Source: Euclidia mi
Taxonomy: Eukaryota > Arthropoda > Insecta > Lepidoptera > Erebidae
DNA length: 64,000 bases
Direction of reading: 5' to 3'
Assembly (NCBI GenBank): GCA_944739405.2
Contig: OX123191.2
Span: 414,830 to 478,829, forward strand
A program made the translations under genes and the position numbers. The notes below the pieces were generated by a model. The model made no database searches and had not been told where the DNA came from. It saw nothing but the letters and a program-made list of their open reading frames with translations. Positions 1 through 8,844 of the stretch are shown here, in pieces; positions within the stretch are counted from its first letter, which is position 1, and each line of letters opens with the position of its first letter.

Positions 1-2347
1 CCCCCAGATTGGGCAGCAGTCGCGATAATCCTGCCGCTGCCCCTAGAAGTTTGGGGGCCAAGCGTCTGAAGTGCTCACGGAAATCCCATCGGCTATCGAG
101 TACGAGCCCCAGGTATTTTAAGCTCGTCCCGATGCCGATGCGGACCCCTCCTACCATAATGTGGGCCCCTGCGGGTGGCCGTTTCCGAGGCCCGTGGAAA
201 CAAATGGCCTCGGATTTAGAGAGGGCCACCTCTAGGCCCAAACGCCGGATCCTTCCAACGACTTGTGCGACCCCAGCGGTCGCCCTTATAGCCGCCGCCC
301 GGTACGTCTTATCACTCGCAGTGACGAGGGTGTCGTCGGCGTAGCAAGTGACACCCACGCCAGGGAGGAGCGTACCGCGCAGCACCCAGTCGTAGCCGAT
401 GTTCCACAGAAGGGGGCCGAGGACCGACCCCTGTGGAACACCGCATGACATAACTCGCCGACTAATACCGAGATGACTCGGGTATACGATATTTCTCTCA
501 TTTAAATAATCCCCGACTATACGGCGGAGGTATGGAGGCACTCCATGATAGGTGAGTGCCTCACGAATACAACTCCAGGGCAGGGTGTTGAAAGCGTTGG
601 CGATGTCAAGAGACACCGCCAAGACCACCCCGCCCCGGGAAACCTGTTCCTCCGCCAGACTCCTCACTGATTTTATGGCCTCTATTGTTGAGCGCCCTCG
701 GCGGAAACCAAACTGCACGTCCGCCAAATCCGGGCCCACCGTAGTAAGGTGGTGGACGAGGCGCTCCGCGATGATATACTCGAAGATCTTCGCGACCTCG
801 TCCAACAACACTATGGGCCGGTAGGCGGACGGGCTGTCCGCCGGGCGCCCTGCCTTTCTGATGAGGACCAGTTTCCCCGTTTTCCAGGCTCGTGGAAACT
901 GGCCCCCCTCAAGGCACGCTGTGAGGAGTCTCCCTAGTCGGGGTCCGAGCTCCTCTATTGCCAGGACCCACGCTCGGCCAGGAATGCCGTCGGGTCCTGG
1001 GGCGGTGTTTTTGATCCGTAACACCGCCGCTCGGAGTTCTACCCGAGTCACCTCGGGAACGTCGTCGTCTATGTCCGCGTTGGCTGCCGCGGAAGGCGGC
1101 GCCGTCATGGGCGGAGGGATGTGTTCCGCCCGTGACGGGAACAGAGCGGCCACAACTTCTTCAACTAGCTGTGGCCGGAGACTTTCCGTTAGAGGGGGCG
1201 CCCAGGAACGTAACTTGTTCCTGACCATTAAATATGGGCGCCCCCACGGATCTTCGTTGAGCGTCTCCAGCAGTTCCTGGCGGGCGTCTTGCTTGGCCCG
1301 CCAGATAGCTTCTTTAAGTTCACTTTTTGCCGCTCTGTATGCCTCGTACAATGCCGCCTCCCGGACAGTGAAATCGGGAGGGCGGCGACGCCTCCTGCGA
1401 AACCGGGCGTACTGGCGGCGCGCTGCGACGCAAATTCGCCGCAACTGCGCGATGGTGTCATTCCACCAGTACACCCGGCGTGGCCCAGACGTGCTTCGGA
1501 CTCTAGGCATCGCCGCGTCGCAAACTTGCGTCATTGCCCCCCTGAACCAATTCGCCTCCATATTAATATCGTCAGGCCTGGAAGGTGTTGATACCCAGGC
1601 CTGAACTATGGAGGCTTCCAGGAGGGCCTCCCGATTCAGCCTTTTCAAGGCCCAACGCGGACCGCCCTCAATCGGGCCTCTTCGGACTGGGGCGTCGGAG
1701 TTGACTGTTTCGGCGGAGACGTCGAACCGAATATAACGATGGTCCGACAACGTCTCCACCTCCTCGACGACGCGCCAGTCTCGGATACGGCGTGCTAGTG
1801 CGGGGCTCGCGAATGAAACGTCCACAATGGAACCGCCCCGCTGACGCACGCACGTATGCACTGACCCCTGATTGAGGACGAGCAGGCCGTTCTCAACGGC
1901 CCACTGCTCCAGCAGCTCGCCTCTAGCGTCTGTGGCCGGAGAACCCCAAGCCGTAGACTTGGCGTTGAGGTCCCCGGCGAAGAGCACGACGCGAGGACGG
2001 CTGCGAGCGACGACGACGTTCAATTCGAGGAGATACTCCTCGAAGTCGGCGAGGGAACGGTTGGGTGAGAAGTAGCCACCCACCACAACCGTATCCTTTA
2101 CGAGTGCTGCGACGCAGCCCCGCCCTCGGTAGATGTTCTCGAAGGACGGGGTGCGGGCGGCGGCTAATGAAATTAGCGCCACCGAGCCGCTGAGGTCCCC
2201 CACCCAATCGTCACGGGGGGGGATAAAATACGGCTCGGCGACGAGGGCGACGTTGATGGACCACTGCGCCATGCTCTGGAGAAGAAGGTCCTGAGCTCTG
2301 GCGCAGTGGTTTATATTCGCCTGAATGAGGCGCAAAAGTGGAGCCAT
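1..2347 (-). CDS. SART-like ORF2 (endonuclease/reverse transcriptase), partial
   Basis: Encodes the enzyme that nicks telomeric DNA and primes reverse transcription there. The start ATG (2347-2345) overlaps the ORF1 stop as TAATG. The visible part, about residues 1-782, covers the N-terminal APE-type endonuclease (QAN near the start, GDLNAKS and SDHR motifs by homology to SART-C) and the reverse transcriptase through the YADD active site (around 325-335 on the plus strand). No stop codon or net indel is seen relative to SART-C; the C-terminal CCHC part lies beyond the left edge. Target specificity is inferred from the family and flanking repeats. Confidence 0.85.
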   Translation of the reverse strand, partial: MAPLLRLIQANINHCARAQDLLLQSMAQWSINVALVAEPYFIPPRDDWVGDLSGSVALISLAAARTPSFENIYRGRGCVAALVKDTVVVGGYFSPNRSLADFEEYLLELNVVVARSRPRVVLFAGDLNAKSTAWGSPATDARGELLEQWAVENGLLVLNQGSVHTCVRQRGGSIVDVSFASPALARRIRDWRVVEEVETLSDHRYIRFDVSAETVNSDAPVRRGPIEGGPRWALKRLNREALLEASIVQAWVSTPSRPDDINMEANWFRGAMTQVCDAAMPRVRSTSGPRRVYWWNDTIAQLRRICVAARRQYARFRRRRRRPPDFTVREAALYEAYRAAKSELKEAIWRAKQDARQELLETLNEDPWGRPYLMVRNKLRSWAPPLTESLRPQLVEEVVAALFPSRAEHIPPPMTAPPSAAANADIDDDVPEVTRVELRAAVLRIKNTAPGPDGIPGRAWVLAIEELGPRLGRLLTACLEGGQFPRAWKTGKLVLIRKAGRPADSPSAYRPIVLLDEVAKIFEYIIAERLVHHLTTVGPDLADVQFGFRRGRSTIEAIKSVRSLAEEQVSRGGVVLAVSLDIANAFNTLPWSCIREALTYHGVPPYLRRIVGDYLNERNIVYPSHLGISRRVMSCGVPQGSVLGPLLWNIGYDWVLRGTLLPGVGVTCYADDTLVTASDKTYRAAAIRATAGVAQVVGRIRRLGLEVALSKSEAICFHGPRKRPPAGAHIMVGGVRIGIGTSLKYLGLVLDSRWDFREHFRRLAPKLLGAAAGLSRLLPNLG

Positions 2348-4374
2348 TATTCGTGGTCCATTTGTGGCGTGTCGCCTGGCGCCTTATTCGCCACGGGAGT
2401 GGCGCCCTTGTTGGCCGATTGGCCGTCTCTTGCTGCCTTCTTCTTGGTGGGTGCAGCGCAACTTTTTGTGCCGGCCCTATGATCGGCCGGCTTGCCCGCC
2501 GCCGCACACAAAACGCAATGCGGCGGGGCCTCACAACTGCCGGCCAAATGGCCGGGCTGGCCGCATCTAAAGCAGCGGCCACTGCAGTCGACCGCAGAGG
2601 CGCACTTTGCGCCTACGTGGCCACTGCTCAAACAGCGGAAGCACCTCTGCGGTTTCGGCTCCAGGAGCCGCACTTGCGCTGACACCCAGCCTATCAGTAC
2701 CCGACGGCCATCGGCCAACTTTTTAGCCACAGCCACGGGGCAGGTGATTACGGCTGTGCCCATACCGGCACGGCCCGGACGAATCGGGCCGCACCGGATT
2801 TGTTCCGGGGGACATTCCCCAGCCTTAGAGACCGCGGCAACGACTTCTTCCACAATAATCGAATCATCCAGGCCCCCGATTCGAACTTCTGCACACTTTT
2901 GGGGCCTGGTGATTTTGACATCCTCCGCCGGAAGGAGTTGGCGAAGGCTCAAAGCCAGTGCGTCGGCCTGCTGGGCGCTACCGGCCCCAGGCACCTCGAT
3001 GAGGCGGGCCCCGGTCTGTGTGATTTTACACCGGAGGCCCGTCGTTATTCCTAGCGTGGTGGGGTCGATAGCCCCACGCGCCTTCTTTAAGAGCTCCGCG
3101 TAGGTGGTCCCCCGCTCCAACGCTGCAGGTTGCAGTGTTAATACCACTGCAGTGGAGCTGGGGGTGCGGAGCTTCTTGGCCGCCTTCTTTGCCGCCTTTT
3201 TTGCCTTTTTTGTGGCTTTTCGTCTGGCCTTCGCCGCTTGCTGTTTTTCGCCGACGGTCTGCCAGCCGTCAGGTTGGGGAGCTGAGGGGGCGGAGGTCGC
3301 TGGCACACTGGTCTGCTGGGCAGCGGGAGCGGGCTGGGCCTTTTTCTGGCCCCTCTTCCTGCCCTTTGGGGCGTTAGTTGCCGCGGCTTTCTTGGGCGCC
3401 GTGGTCGTGGCCTGTCGTGGTGCAGCCGCTGCAGCCGCGTAGGATGTTGACGGCTGAGGCTGTGGCTGCGGGGGCGGCTGCGGTTGTTGGGCCGCTTGCC
3501 GGCCCGCCGTAGGGGGCCTTATTAATAATTTGCCCTCCAGGGCGGAGAGGCTCTGCCTCATCTGGGCCATCTCTCTGCGGAGGGCAGCCAAGTCCTCCGT
3601 GGCCTTGTCCGGCGCATTGCCCTCCGCGCGCCTCTGGAATGCGACACGGAGCTCCTCTTGTTCGCGCCTAAGGGACGCGATTTCAGTGGCGAGGCGTGCG
3701 TTCTCCGCCTGCAGCTTCTTTGTCTCCTCAGACGCTGTGCGGCTGAGGAGAGCATCCGCGATCTCACTTATCGCGGCCACCGACTCCTTTAGGGACTTCT
3801 GACACGTCCCTTTCAGGCCCTTTGACTTTTTGGAGACCATAGTTATGGCCTCCAGGGCGCTTTTGAGGCGTGACCGCAGATCGGTGGCGGTGGCCTCATC
3901 CGGCTCGGTGGCGGAAGTCTCCGAGAGACGCGAACTTCGATCTGCGACCACTTTCTTCGTGGCCGCTTCGATGCACCTCTCTTCCTCCTCGTCGCGCTCG
4001 AGGAGCTTTGCGCGCCGCTTGGCGGCTGCGAGCTCCGCGCGAGCCTTGCCCAGGCCCACAAAGTGCCCGTGGGTGGGCGGTCGTCCACGGGTTTTGAAAC
4101 CCCTCACCGTTAGTTTCGGCTTAGTGGGGGTTCCTTCATCGCTCGAAGCCGACCCTGGCTCCGAGCGTGGGCGCTTGCGCAGTGCCCGACTTGGGCTTTC
4201 CGCGCTGCGCACGCTGATCATAGACACTGTTGAGCTGTCCGACTCGGACAGCTCCAACTGCTCCTTGAGCGCATTTATGCGCTCTGCACTTGAACTCGCA
4301 GAACTGGGCGTGCGAGTTTCTGGTTTGTCGACCGACTTCGGTGTAGTTTTTTGGTTTGTGATTTTCGGTTCCAT
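2347..4374 (-). CDS. SART-like ORF1 (Gag-like RNA-binding protein)
   Basis: A 675-residue protein, the expected partner that packages element RNA and directs it to telomeres (family knowledge). I chose the ATG at 4374 (MEPKITNQ); the frame is open further upstream but only to a non-ATG start. Visible features: Ser-rich acidic N-terminus with a basic KRPRSEP patch, a Glu/Lys/Arg-rich coiled-coil region, a Pro/Gln/Ala-rich linker, a Lys/Ala-rich basic stretch that could be a nuclear signal, and three C-terminal zinc knuckles: two of C-X2-C-X4-H-X4-C form (starting CFRCLSSGH and CFRCGQPGH) and a longer third (CVLCAAAG). It ends MDHE with TAA overlapping the ORF2 ATG. Nearly identical to the ORF1 of SART-C except in the N-terminus and Pro/Ala linker. 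Confidence 0.9.
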   Translation of the reverse strand: MEPKITNQKTTPKSVDKPETRTPSSASSSAERINALKEQLELSESDSSTVSMISVRSAESPSRALRKRPRSEPGSASSDEGTPTKPKLTVRGFKTRGRPPTHGHFVGLGKARAELAAAKRRAKLLERDEEEERCIEAATKKVVADRSSRLSETSATEPDEATATDLRSRLKSALEAITMVSKKSKGLKGTCQKSLKESVAAISEIADALLSRTASEETKKLQAENARLATEIASLRREQEELRVAFQRRAEGNAPDKATEDLAALRREMAQMRQSLSALEGKLLIRPPTAGRQAAQQPQPPPQPQPQPSTSYAAAAAAPRQATTTAPKKAAATNAPKGRKRGQKKAQPAPAAQQTSVPATSAPSAPQPDGWQTVGEKQQAAKARRKATKKAKKAAKKAAKKLRTPSSTAVVLTLQPAALERGTTYAELLKKARGAIDPTTLGITTGLRCKITQTGARLIEVPGAGSAQQADALALSLRQLLPAEDVKITRPQKCAEVRIGGLDDSIIVEEVVAAVSKAGECPPEQIRCGPIRPGRAGMGTAVITCPVAVAKKLADGRRVLIGWVSAQVRLLEPKPQRCFRCLSSGHVGAKCASAVDCSGRCFRCGQPGHLAGSCEAPPHCVLCAAAGKPADHRAGTKSCAAPTKKKAARDGQSANKGATPVANKAPGDTPQMDHE

Positions 4375-5680
4375 AATATAACCCACGAGTGCGGGAGAAA
4401 TAAATGGTCGACCCGGGCAGAGATCCCGCAATACCCGGGCAAGCCTAATACCTCAGGGCGGCGGCTGGTGCCCTGAGGGGGCCGCACTAGAGACTGACCT
4501 CCCTGTCAGCCACGCATCTCCTCGCCGTGCGGCAGCAACTTGAGATTAGGGGATTTTTATAGTGCTTACCTTGCACGCGGTCCGGGCGGTTAAGCCAAGA
4601 CCCTCGGTCCCGTAGACAGCCGCGAGACGTGACCACAGACACTGCAAACTACGGGATTACGATCTAATCTGGGACGGTGACAACGAAGGTGGAAGAGGGG
4701 AAAAGGAAAGAATAAAAGGGGGAAAGGTAAAAAGGGGAGGGTTAAAGAAGAAAAAATAAAATAAAGGTAAAAGTGTAAAAACAAAAGGTAAAAGGGGGGG
4801 AAGAAAACAAAACATAAAAACGTCCGAAGACGGAAGGAAGAAGCCTCCGCTGTCTGCCCGGCGGCAGTGCGAGTGCACACCGAGCCCGTCCAACACCCCA
4901 TCCCATGTCCACTCTGCCCAGGCAGAGAAGTACCGGGAGAGGCGGTAGCACCCAAAGTGGGCGCAGGAAGCAGGGCCAGGAAAACAGGCCCGCACTCCCA
5001 GCGGCGCCGAGAGGCGCCACTCTATGGTAACTTTTTAGTGAGGTTTTCTCCCTCTTAGTCCGAAGACCCGCGGGCAGGAGGCCAAAAAGCCCCCTGCTAA
5101 CGCGTTGACCGGACGGTGGCCGGAGTTCGACCATGCCCGCAACCCACAAAAGGCGCAGGAAGCGAGCCCGCCCGCCCAAGTGTCCCCGCAAGACCCCAAA
5201 AGGAGCCGTACGGGAACGGGTGGAAGCGGGGCCCCGAAGGACCCCCAATTCCGGGTGATTTTTTAGTGAGCTTGTCTTGCTCGCAGCCCGAAGACCCGCG
5301 GGCAGGAGGCCAAAAAGCCCCCTGCTAACGCGTTTTGACCGAACGGTGGTCGGAGTTCGACCATGCCCGCAACCCACAAAAGGCGCAGGAAGCGAGCCCG
5401 CCCGCCCAAGTGTCCCCGCAAGACCCCAAAAGGAGCCGTACAGGAACGGGTGGAAGCGGGGCCCCGAAGGACCCCCAATTCCGGGTAATTTTTTAGAGAG
5501 CTTGTCTTGCTCGCAGCCCGAGGACCCGCGGTCCCGAAAGAGTCGGGATTACGCGTTGGTAACCGGACGGTAGTCGGAGTTCGACCCACCGCCCGCCCAC
5601 TGTCAGAATTAGCCGCGAGCAGCAGCTTGCTACTCACGTTGCCCGGGGTGCACCACGCGGAGGTTTCTGACACGCACCCC
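4375..5680 (-). promoter_or_regulatory. SART-A 5'UTR
   Basis: Non-coding leader of SART-A. From ORF1 outward it has a conserved segment (4375-4670), a stretch that is purine-rich on the plus strand and so pyrimidine-rich in the sense RNA (about 4680-4825), and a small hairpin-capable cgtc-cgaa-gacg motif at about 4821. Then come 229-bp tandem repeats and a conserved 5' end. The purine/pyrimidine tract differs strongly from SART-C in sequence though not in composition. Internal promoter activity is expected for such elements but nothing here identifies it. Confidence 0.7.
5039..5680 (-). repeat. 229-bp tandem repeats in SART-A 5'UTR
   Basis: The motif cgaagacccg recurs at 5061, 5289 and (as cgaggacccg) 5519, giving units of 228 and 230 bp. 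There are two full units and a third that diverges after about 15 bp into the element's 5' terminal segment. SART-C has the same arrangement. Confidence 0.85.
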
Positions 5681-5757
5681 AACCTAACCTAACCTAACCT
5701 AACCTAACCTAACCTAACCTAACCTAACCTAACCTAACCTAACCTAACCTAACCTAA

Positions 5758-5759
<2 letters not shown>
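5681..5759 (+). repeat. Telomeric repeat (CCTAA)n
   Basis: About 15 copies of CCTAA between the 5' end of SART-A and the poly(T) of SART-B. TTAGG is the ancestral insect telomere repeat; the orientation puts the chromosome end to the left. Confidence 0.97.
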
Positions 5760-5802
<43 letters not shown>

Positions 5803-6687
5803 TTCACTACGGTGGTAAAACTCTCCTTATGAGTCATCTCAACTCCGCCAACCCAGCCATTAGAACGGCTAGGCTTGGGACTGGCGGAGGAGGTATGTGG
5901 AGGCTCTCCCCTAAAGGCGTTCGGGGCATACCCACTAAAAACCACCGCGGTGTCCCTACGGGTCCCGTGTGTTGGCGGGGTCACGCGATTCGCGATTTGC
6001 ATACTTTCTCGCGACCCCGCCCGGGATTGGCCCGCCGTTGGTGTTGGCGGGCCCCGTCTCATTATGATCTCGCAATCATCCATCAAACTTCTTGCATACA
6101 TCAAACTTCTGGCATCCATCACCTCACAAAGCTACTTGGGAGGCGGCGAGGACACGCGCCGCCTCCCGCCTTTTGGCGGACAGGGAGCAGCCCCAGCGCT
6201 CACCGTCCGCAGGCAATAAATTTACGGTGGTCGGAGGTCGTCTCTAGTTCGACGTCCCCGACGCCCGGACCTACGGTTGGGGAGAGGGCGATGTATTTCC
6301 CTCTCCCGCTCCGCCGCCTCCTTGCTCAGCATGACTGCTTCGCAGAAAGAGGCGACGGCGTTCCAAGACCTCTCACTCCGGACCATAGACAGAACTACGG
6401 CCGGGAGCGAGAGGACAACCGTATTCAGAGCCGCGACCAGATCACGGCGCTGCGATGCCCAAGCTGGGCATTCCGCCAAAGTATGCAACGCCGTGTCTTC
6501 GACAGGGTCGCGGCTGCTGCCACAATGGTGGCATCCGGGCGTTTCCTCCCGGCCTATCCTCCACAAATACCGGCCAAAACAACCATGGCCGGTAAGGATT
6601 TGAGTCAACCGGAAGGTGAGGACGCCGTGACGTCTCTCCAACCACTCATCAACCACGGGACTTACCGCCACTATCGTGGCGTGCCCG
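5760..6687 (-). mobile_element. SART-B: 5'-truncated SART-like element
   Basis: Poly(T) 5760-5801 is the poly(A) tail of a minus-strand element, joined to CCTAACC. It continues through the 3'UTR (5802-6221) into the last ~155 codons of ORF2, then stops at gtgcccg (6687) and joins aacctaacc. The 886-bp body matches SART-D in length and breakpoint. In both B and D the 3'UTR is 4 bp shorter than in C and E. Confidence 0.92.
6222..6687 (-). pseudogene. SART-like ORF2 C-terminal fragment
   Basis: Open frame covering only the C-terminus of ORF2: a GRYLWRIG segment, a CCHC motif (CHHCGSSRDP...HTLAEC) and a basic tail ending RRTRDDLRPP. The reverse transcriptase and endonuclease are missing because of the 5' truncation at 6687, so it cannot be autonomous. 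Confidence 0.9.
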
Positions 6688-6827
6688 AACCTAACCTAAC
6701 CTAACCTAACCTAACCTAACCTAACCTAACCTAACCTAACCTAACCTAACCTAACCTAACCTAACCTAACCTAACCTAACCTAACCTAACCTAACCTAAC
6801 CTAACCTAACCTAACCTAACCTAACCT
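6688..6827 (+). repeat. Telomeric repeat (CCTAA)n
   Basis: About 28 perfect CCTAA copies, the longest telomeric run in the window, between SART-B and a TRAS fragment. Confidence 0.97.
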
Positions 6828-7163
6828 TTCGGCGTGTTCAGCGACTCTCGCGCGGCCCTGCTGGCGGTGAGCAACCCTAAGATCCTCCACCCGTTAGCGG
6901 TGAGGGCGCGGCAAAACCTGCGTGAGGCGAGGATCCAGGGCAAAGATGTGTCTTTGTTCTGGATAAAAGCCCACGCTGGTCATGAAGGTAATGAGAGGGC
7001 CGACCAACTGGCCAGGGAGGCAGCAACCAAAATGAAGACGGCGCCGCACTATCAAGCATGCCCGATATCATTCGTCAAGCGGCATATCCGAAAGGGTGCG
7101 CTTGACGAATGGAATCGGCGTTACAAAGAAGGAGACACAGCAATGGTGACCAAGATATTTTTC
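6828..7163 (+). pseudogene. TRAS-like ORF2 fragment (RNase H region), third TRAS lineage
   Basis: Begins right after CCTAACC with FGVFSDSRAAL and runs to TKIFF, aligning with the RNase H and following region of TRAS ORF2 (FGVFSDSMAAL ... WIKAHAGFEGNERVDQLAKEA ... TKIFF). The protein differs at many positions from both TRAS-1 and TRAS-2, so it comes from another TRAS lineage. It lacks everything upstream of RNase H and everything after TKIFF, where it passes straight into AT-rich sequence that I read as the TRAS-1 5'UTR. There is no poly(A) or CCTAA between them. Confidence 0.85.
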
Positions 7164-7706
7164 CTTTTATAATTGATAAACTGAAAATTTTGTGTTTTTA
7201 AAAAAAAATTCAGGACCCTTTTTAAAATTTCTTGTGTTTGACAATTGGGGCAGAAGCGGCCCGATTTTATGTATTTTTGGAAATTTTTTTCAGATTTTTG
7301 TGACCAACGGTCGCAAAGTTATTGAATTTTTAGTGATTTTTTGCTATAAATTCAAAAATAATAGGAAAATTCAAAATTTTATTATTCTAACATATTTTGG
7401 CAACATATTTTAGTAGGTCAAACCCCAAATCCGGGCCCGCTACGTCCAAAATTAAAGATTTTGGACAAAAGCGGCCATCTTGATTAATCTATTAATTATC
7501 TTTCAGGGGTTATAACTGGCGAACCGTTGGTCGCAGAAATCTGGGATTTTTTGTGCCGTGTTTAGCTGTAAGTAGATTTTAAGGATTTCACGATTTCAGG
7601 CGTTTTTCAGGCCTGAAAATTTCAGGCTCCAAAACCCTTTCAGGACCATAGCGGAGCTCGAGCTGAGCACTCCAGAGGAAGTCCGGGCTTTCTACGGCAA
7701 ACGGTT

Positions 7707-7785
7707 CCGGAGATATAGCGTTCCAAACATAAGGTTTGACAGTTTGACAGCTGTCAAACTGAACTTTGGGGCGCCGTATCTCCGA
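7707..7785 (+). repeat. TRAS 5'UTR hairpin 1
   Basis: Outer arms cggagatatagcg and cgccgtatctccg pair apart from one U-G and one A-C position. Inside lies a perfect 20-bp palindrome at 7741-7760 centred on CAGCTG. Confidence 0.75.
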
Positions 7786-8238
7786 GACTAGGGGCCGGGG
7801 AAGGTCGGGGTTTTCGGTGCGGTGCTCAGTGAGGCTGGTACTATCGCGCGTGCCGCCTTTCAGGCGGATTGGAGCCTGAAATTTTCAGGGCCCTGAAAGT
7901 GGCTCGAGTGGATAGGGCAGCTCACGCTGATTACGCCGAGCCCAAACTCGAGGGTTCGTGGTCCTCCCGTTGAGGAGTTATTAAATTTCAAAAAGTGCAT
8001 TTGACACTTCGGCCGCCATCTTGGAAAGTTTCTATCGGCCATAACTCCGAGACGGGTGGACATAGGAGCTCCGGGTTTGCGCTCGGGGATTCAGCGGGGC
8101 ACCATCCACGAGCCCAGACACCTTTCAGGCGTTTTCAGAGGCAAGAAATTTTCAGCCCTGAAACCTGAAAATTCTGCTGGATCTCGTCGAGCCCTCTCAG
8201 AAAAGCCCAAACACGGTGTATTTGAGAGGTATAGTTCG

Positions 8239-8313
8239 GGAGATACGGCGTATTAACCATTGATTAATCAATTAATTAATTGATTAATCAAAAATTTGAG
8301 GCGCCGTATCTCC
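8239..8313 (+). repeat. TRAS 5'UTR hairpin 2
   Basis: Perfect 12-bp outer arms ggagatacggcg (8239-8250) and cgccgtatctcc (8302-8313). The interior holds a perfect 32-bp AT-rich palindrome at 8260-8291, unrelated in sequence to that of hairpin 1. Confidence 0.8.
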
Positions 8314-8844
8314 GGAACCCCTTGGGCTAGGAGGGCCGTGTTTGGTATCGCCTGAACGGGCTTGGCGAGCTCTACAGGATAGGGCCATCCGTTTGGCTCT
8401 ACATAGAGTCGAGCGGACTTTTCGGCGTAGGGGCCAAATTTCTTGCCTCTGAACGCCAAATTTTCGCCTGGACGTAGAGAATTGACCAGACTCTAGGTCT
8501 GAGGGACGTAGAGTCAGTAACTCTACATTAATAGAGATAATTTTGACTTTTTTGGTGTGTATGTTTTAAAGACTTTTTCGACACAGCCTTTTGGCTATAA
8601 TCAAAAGACCTGTTCATAGACTGAACAGTAACGGCCTTTATTGGGCAAAACGATATTTTTTATATTTATATTAATTATTCGTGTTTTCTTTTGACTTTTA
8701 AATTTTGTATGTTGACTTCTTTTATTGACCATTAAACTGAACGGCCTTATTGGGCAAATAACAGTATTGACAGGACAGGGAGGCATTTTAATACTTTTAC
8801 AAGCTTGTCCCTGTCCTTCCTACCGTCGTTAGGATACGTTGGCA

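Larger units (their letters stand above)
1..5680 (-). mobile_element. SART-A: SART-like telomeric non-LTR retrotransposon, 3' part outside window
   Basis: Minus-strand R1-clade non-LTR element inserted in telomeric repeat. Its 5' end (sense GGGGTGCGTG) sits at 5680 and abuts aacctaacc directly. Reading leftwards it has a 1.3-kb 5'UTR, ORF1, and the first ~782 codons of ORF2 before the window edge. Between position 6 and 2347 it keeps a constant offset of 18639 to SART-C with no net indel, so ORF2 appears uninterrupted as far as visible. Assignment to SART rather than TRAS rests on orientation (TTAGG on its sense strand), the TAATG ORF junction, and the lack of RNase H in the complete relative SART-C. 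Confidence 0.9.
7164..8844 (+). promoter_or_regulatory. TRAS-1 5'UTR with diverged tandem repeats and palindromes
   Basis: About 1.7 kb without a credible ORF. Related modules recur about every 530 bp: a GCGGCC..CATCTTG block followed by 'ataactggcgaaccgt' or 'ataactccgagacgg', a ttcaggcctgaaaatttcagg block, and a stem ending cgccgtatctcc. Two hairpins share that stem but have different palindromic interiors (7707-7785 and 8239-8313). TRAS elements are known for long 5'UTRs; any regulatory role is inference. Confidence 0.65.

Noticed and set aside
9..1604. Several plus-strand frames of 60-250 codons opposite SART ORF2 (same pattern at 16363-17291 and 18648-20243)
   Set aside because: GC-rich shadow frames of the minus-strand ORF2, repeated in every copy; no independent coding evidence.
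5829..6704. Plus-strand 291-codon frame across SART-B (and 24470-25345 across SART-D)
   Set aside because: Antisense of the SART 3'UTR and ORF2 end, running into telomeric repeat; present only because stops are rare in GC-rich sequence.
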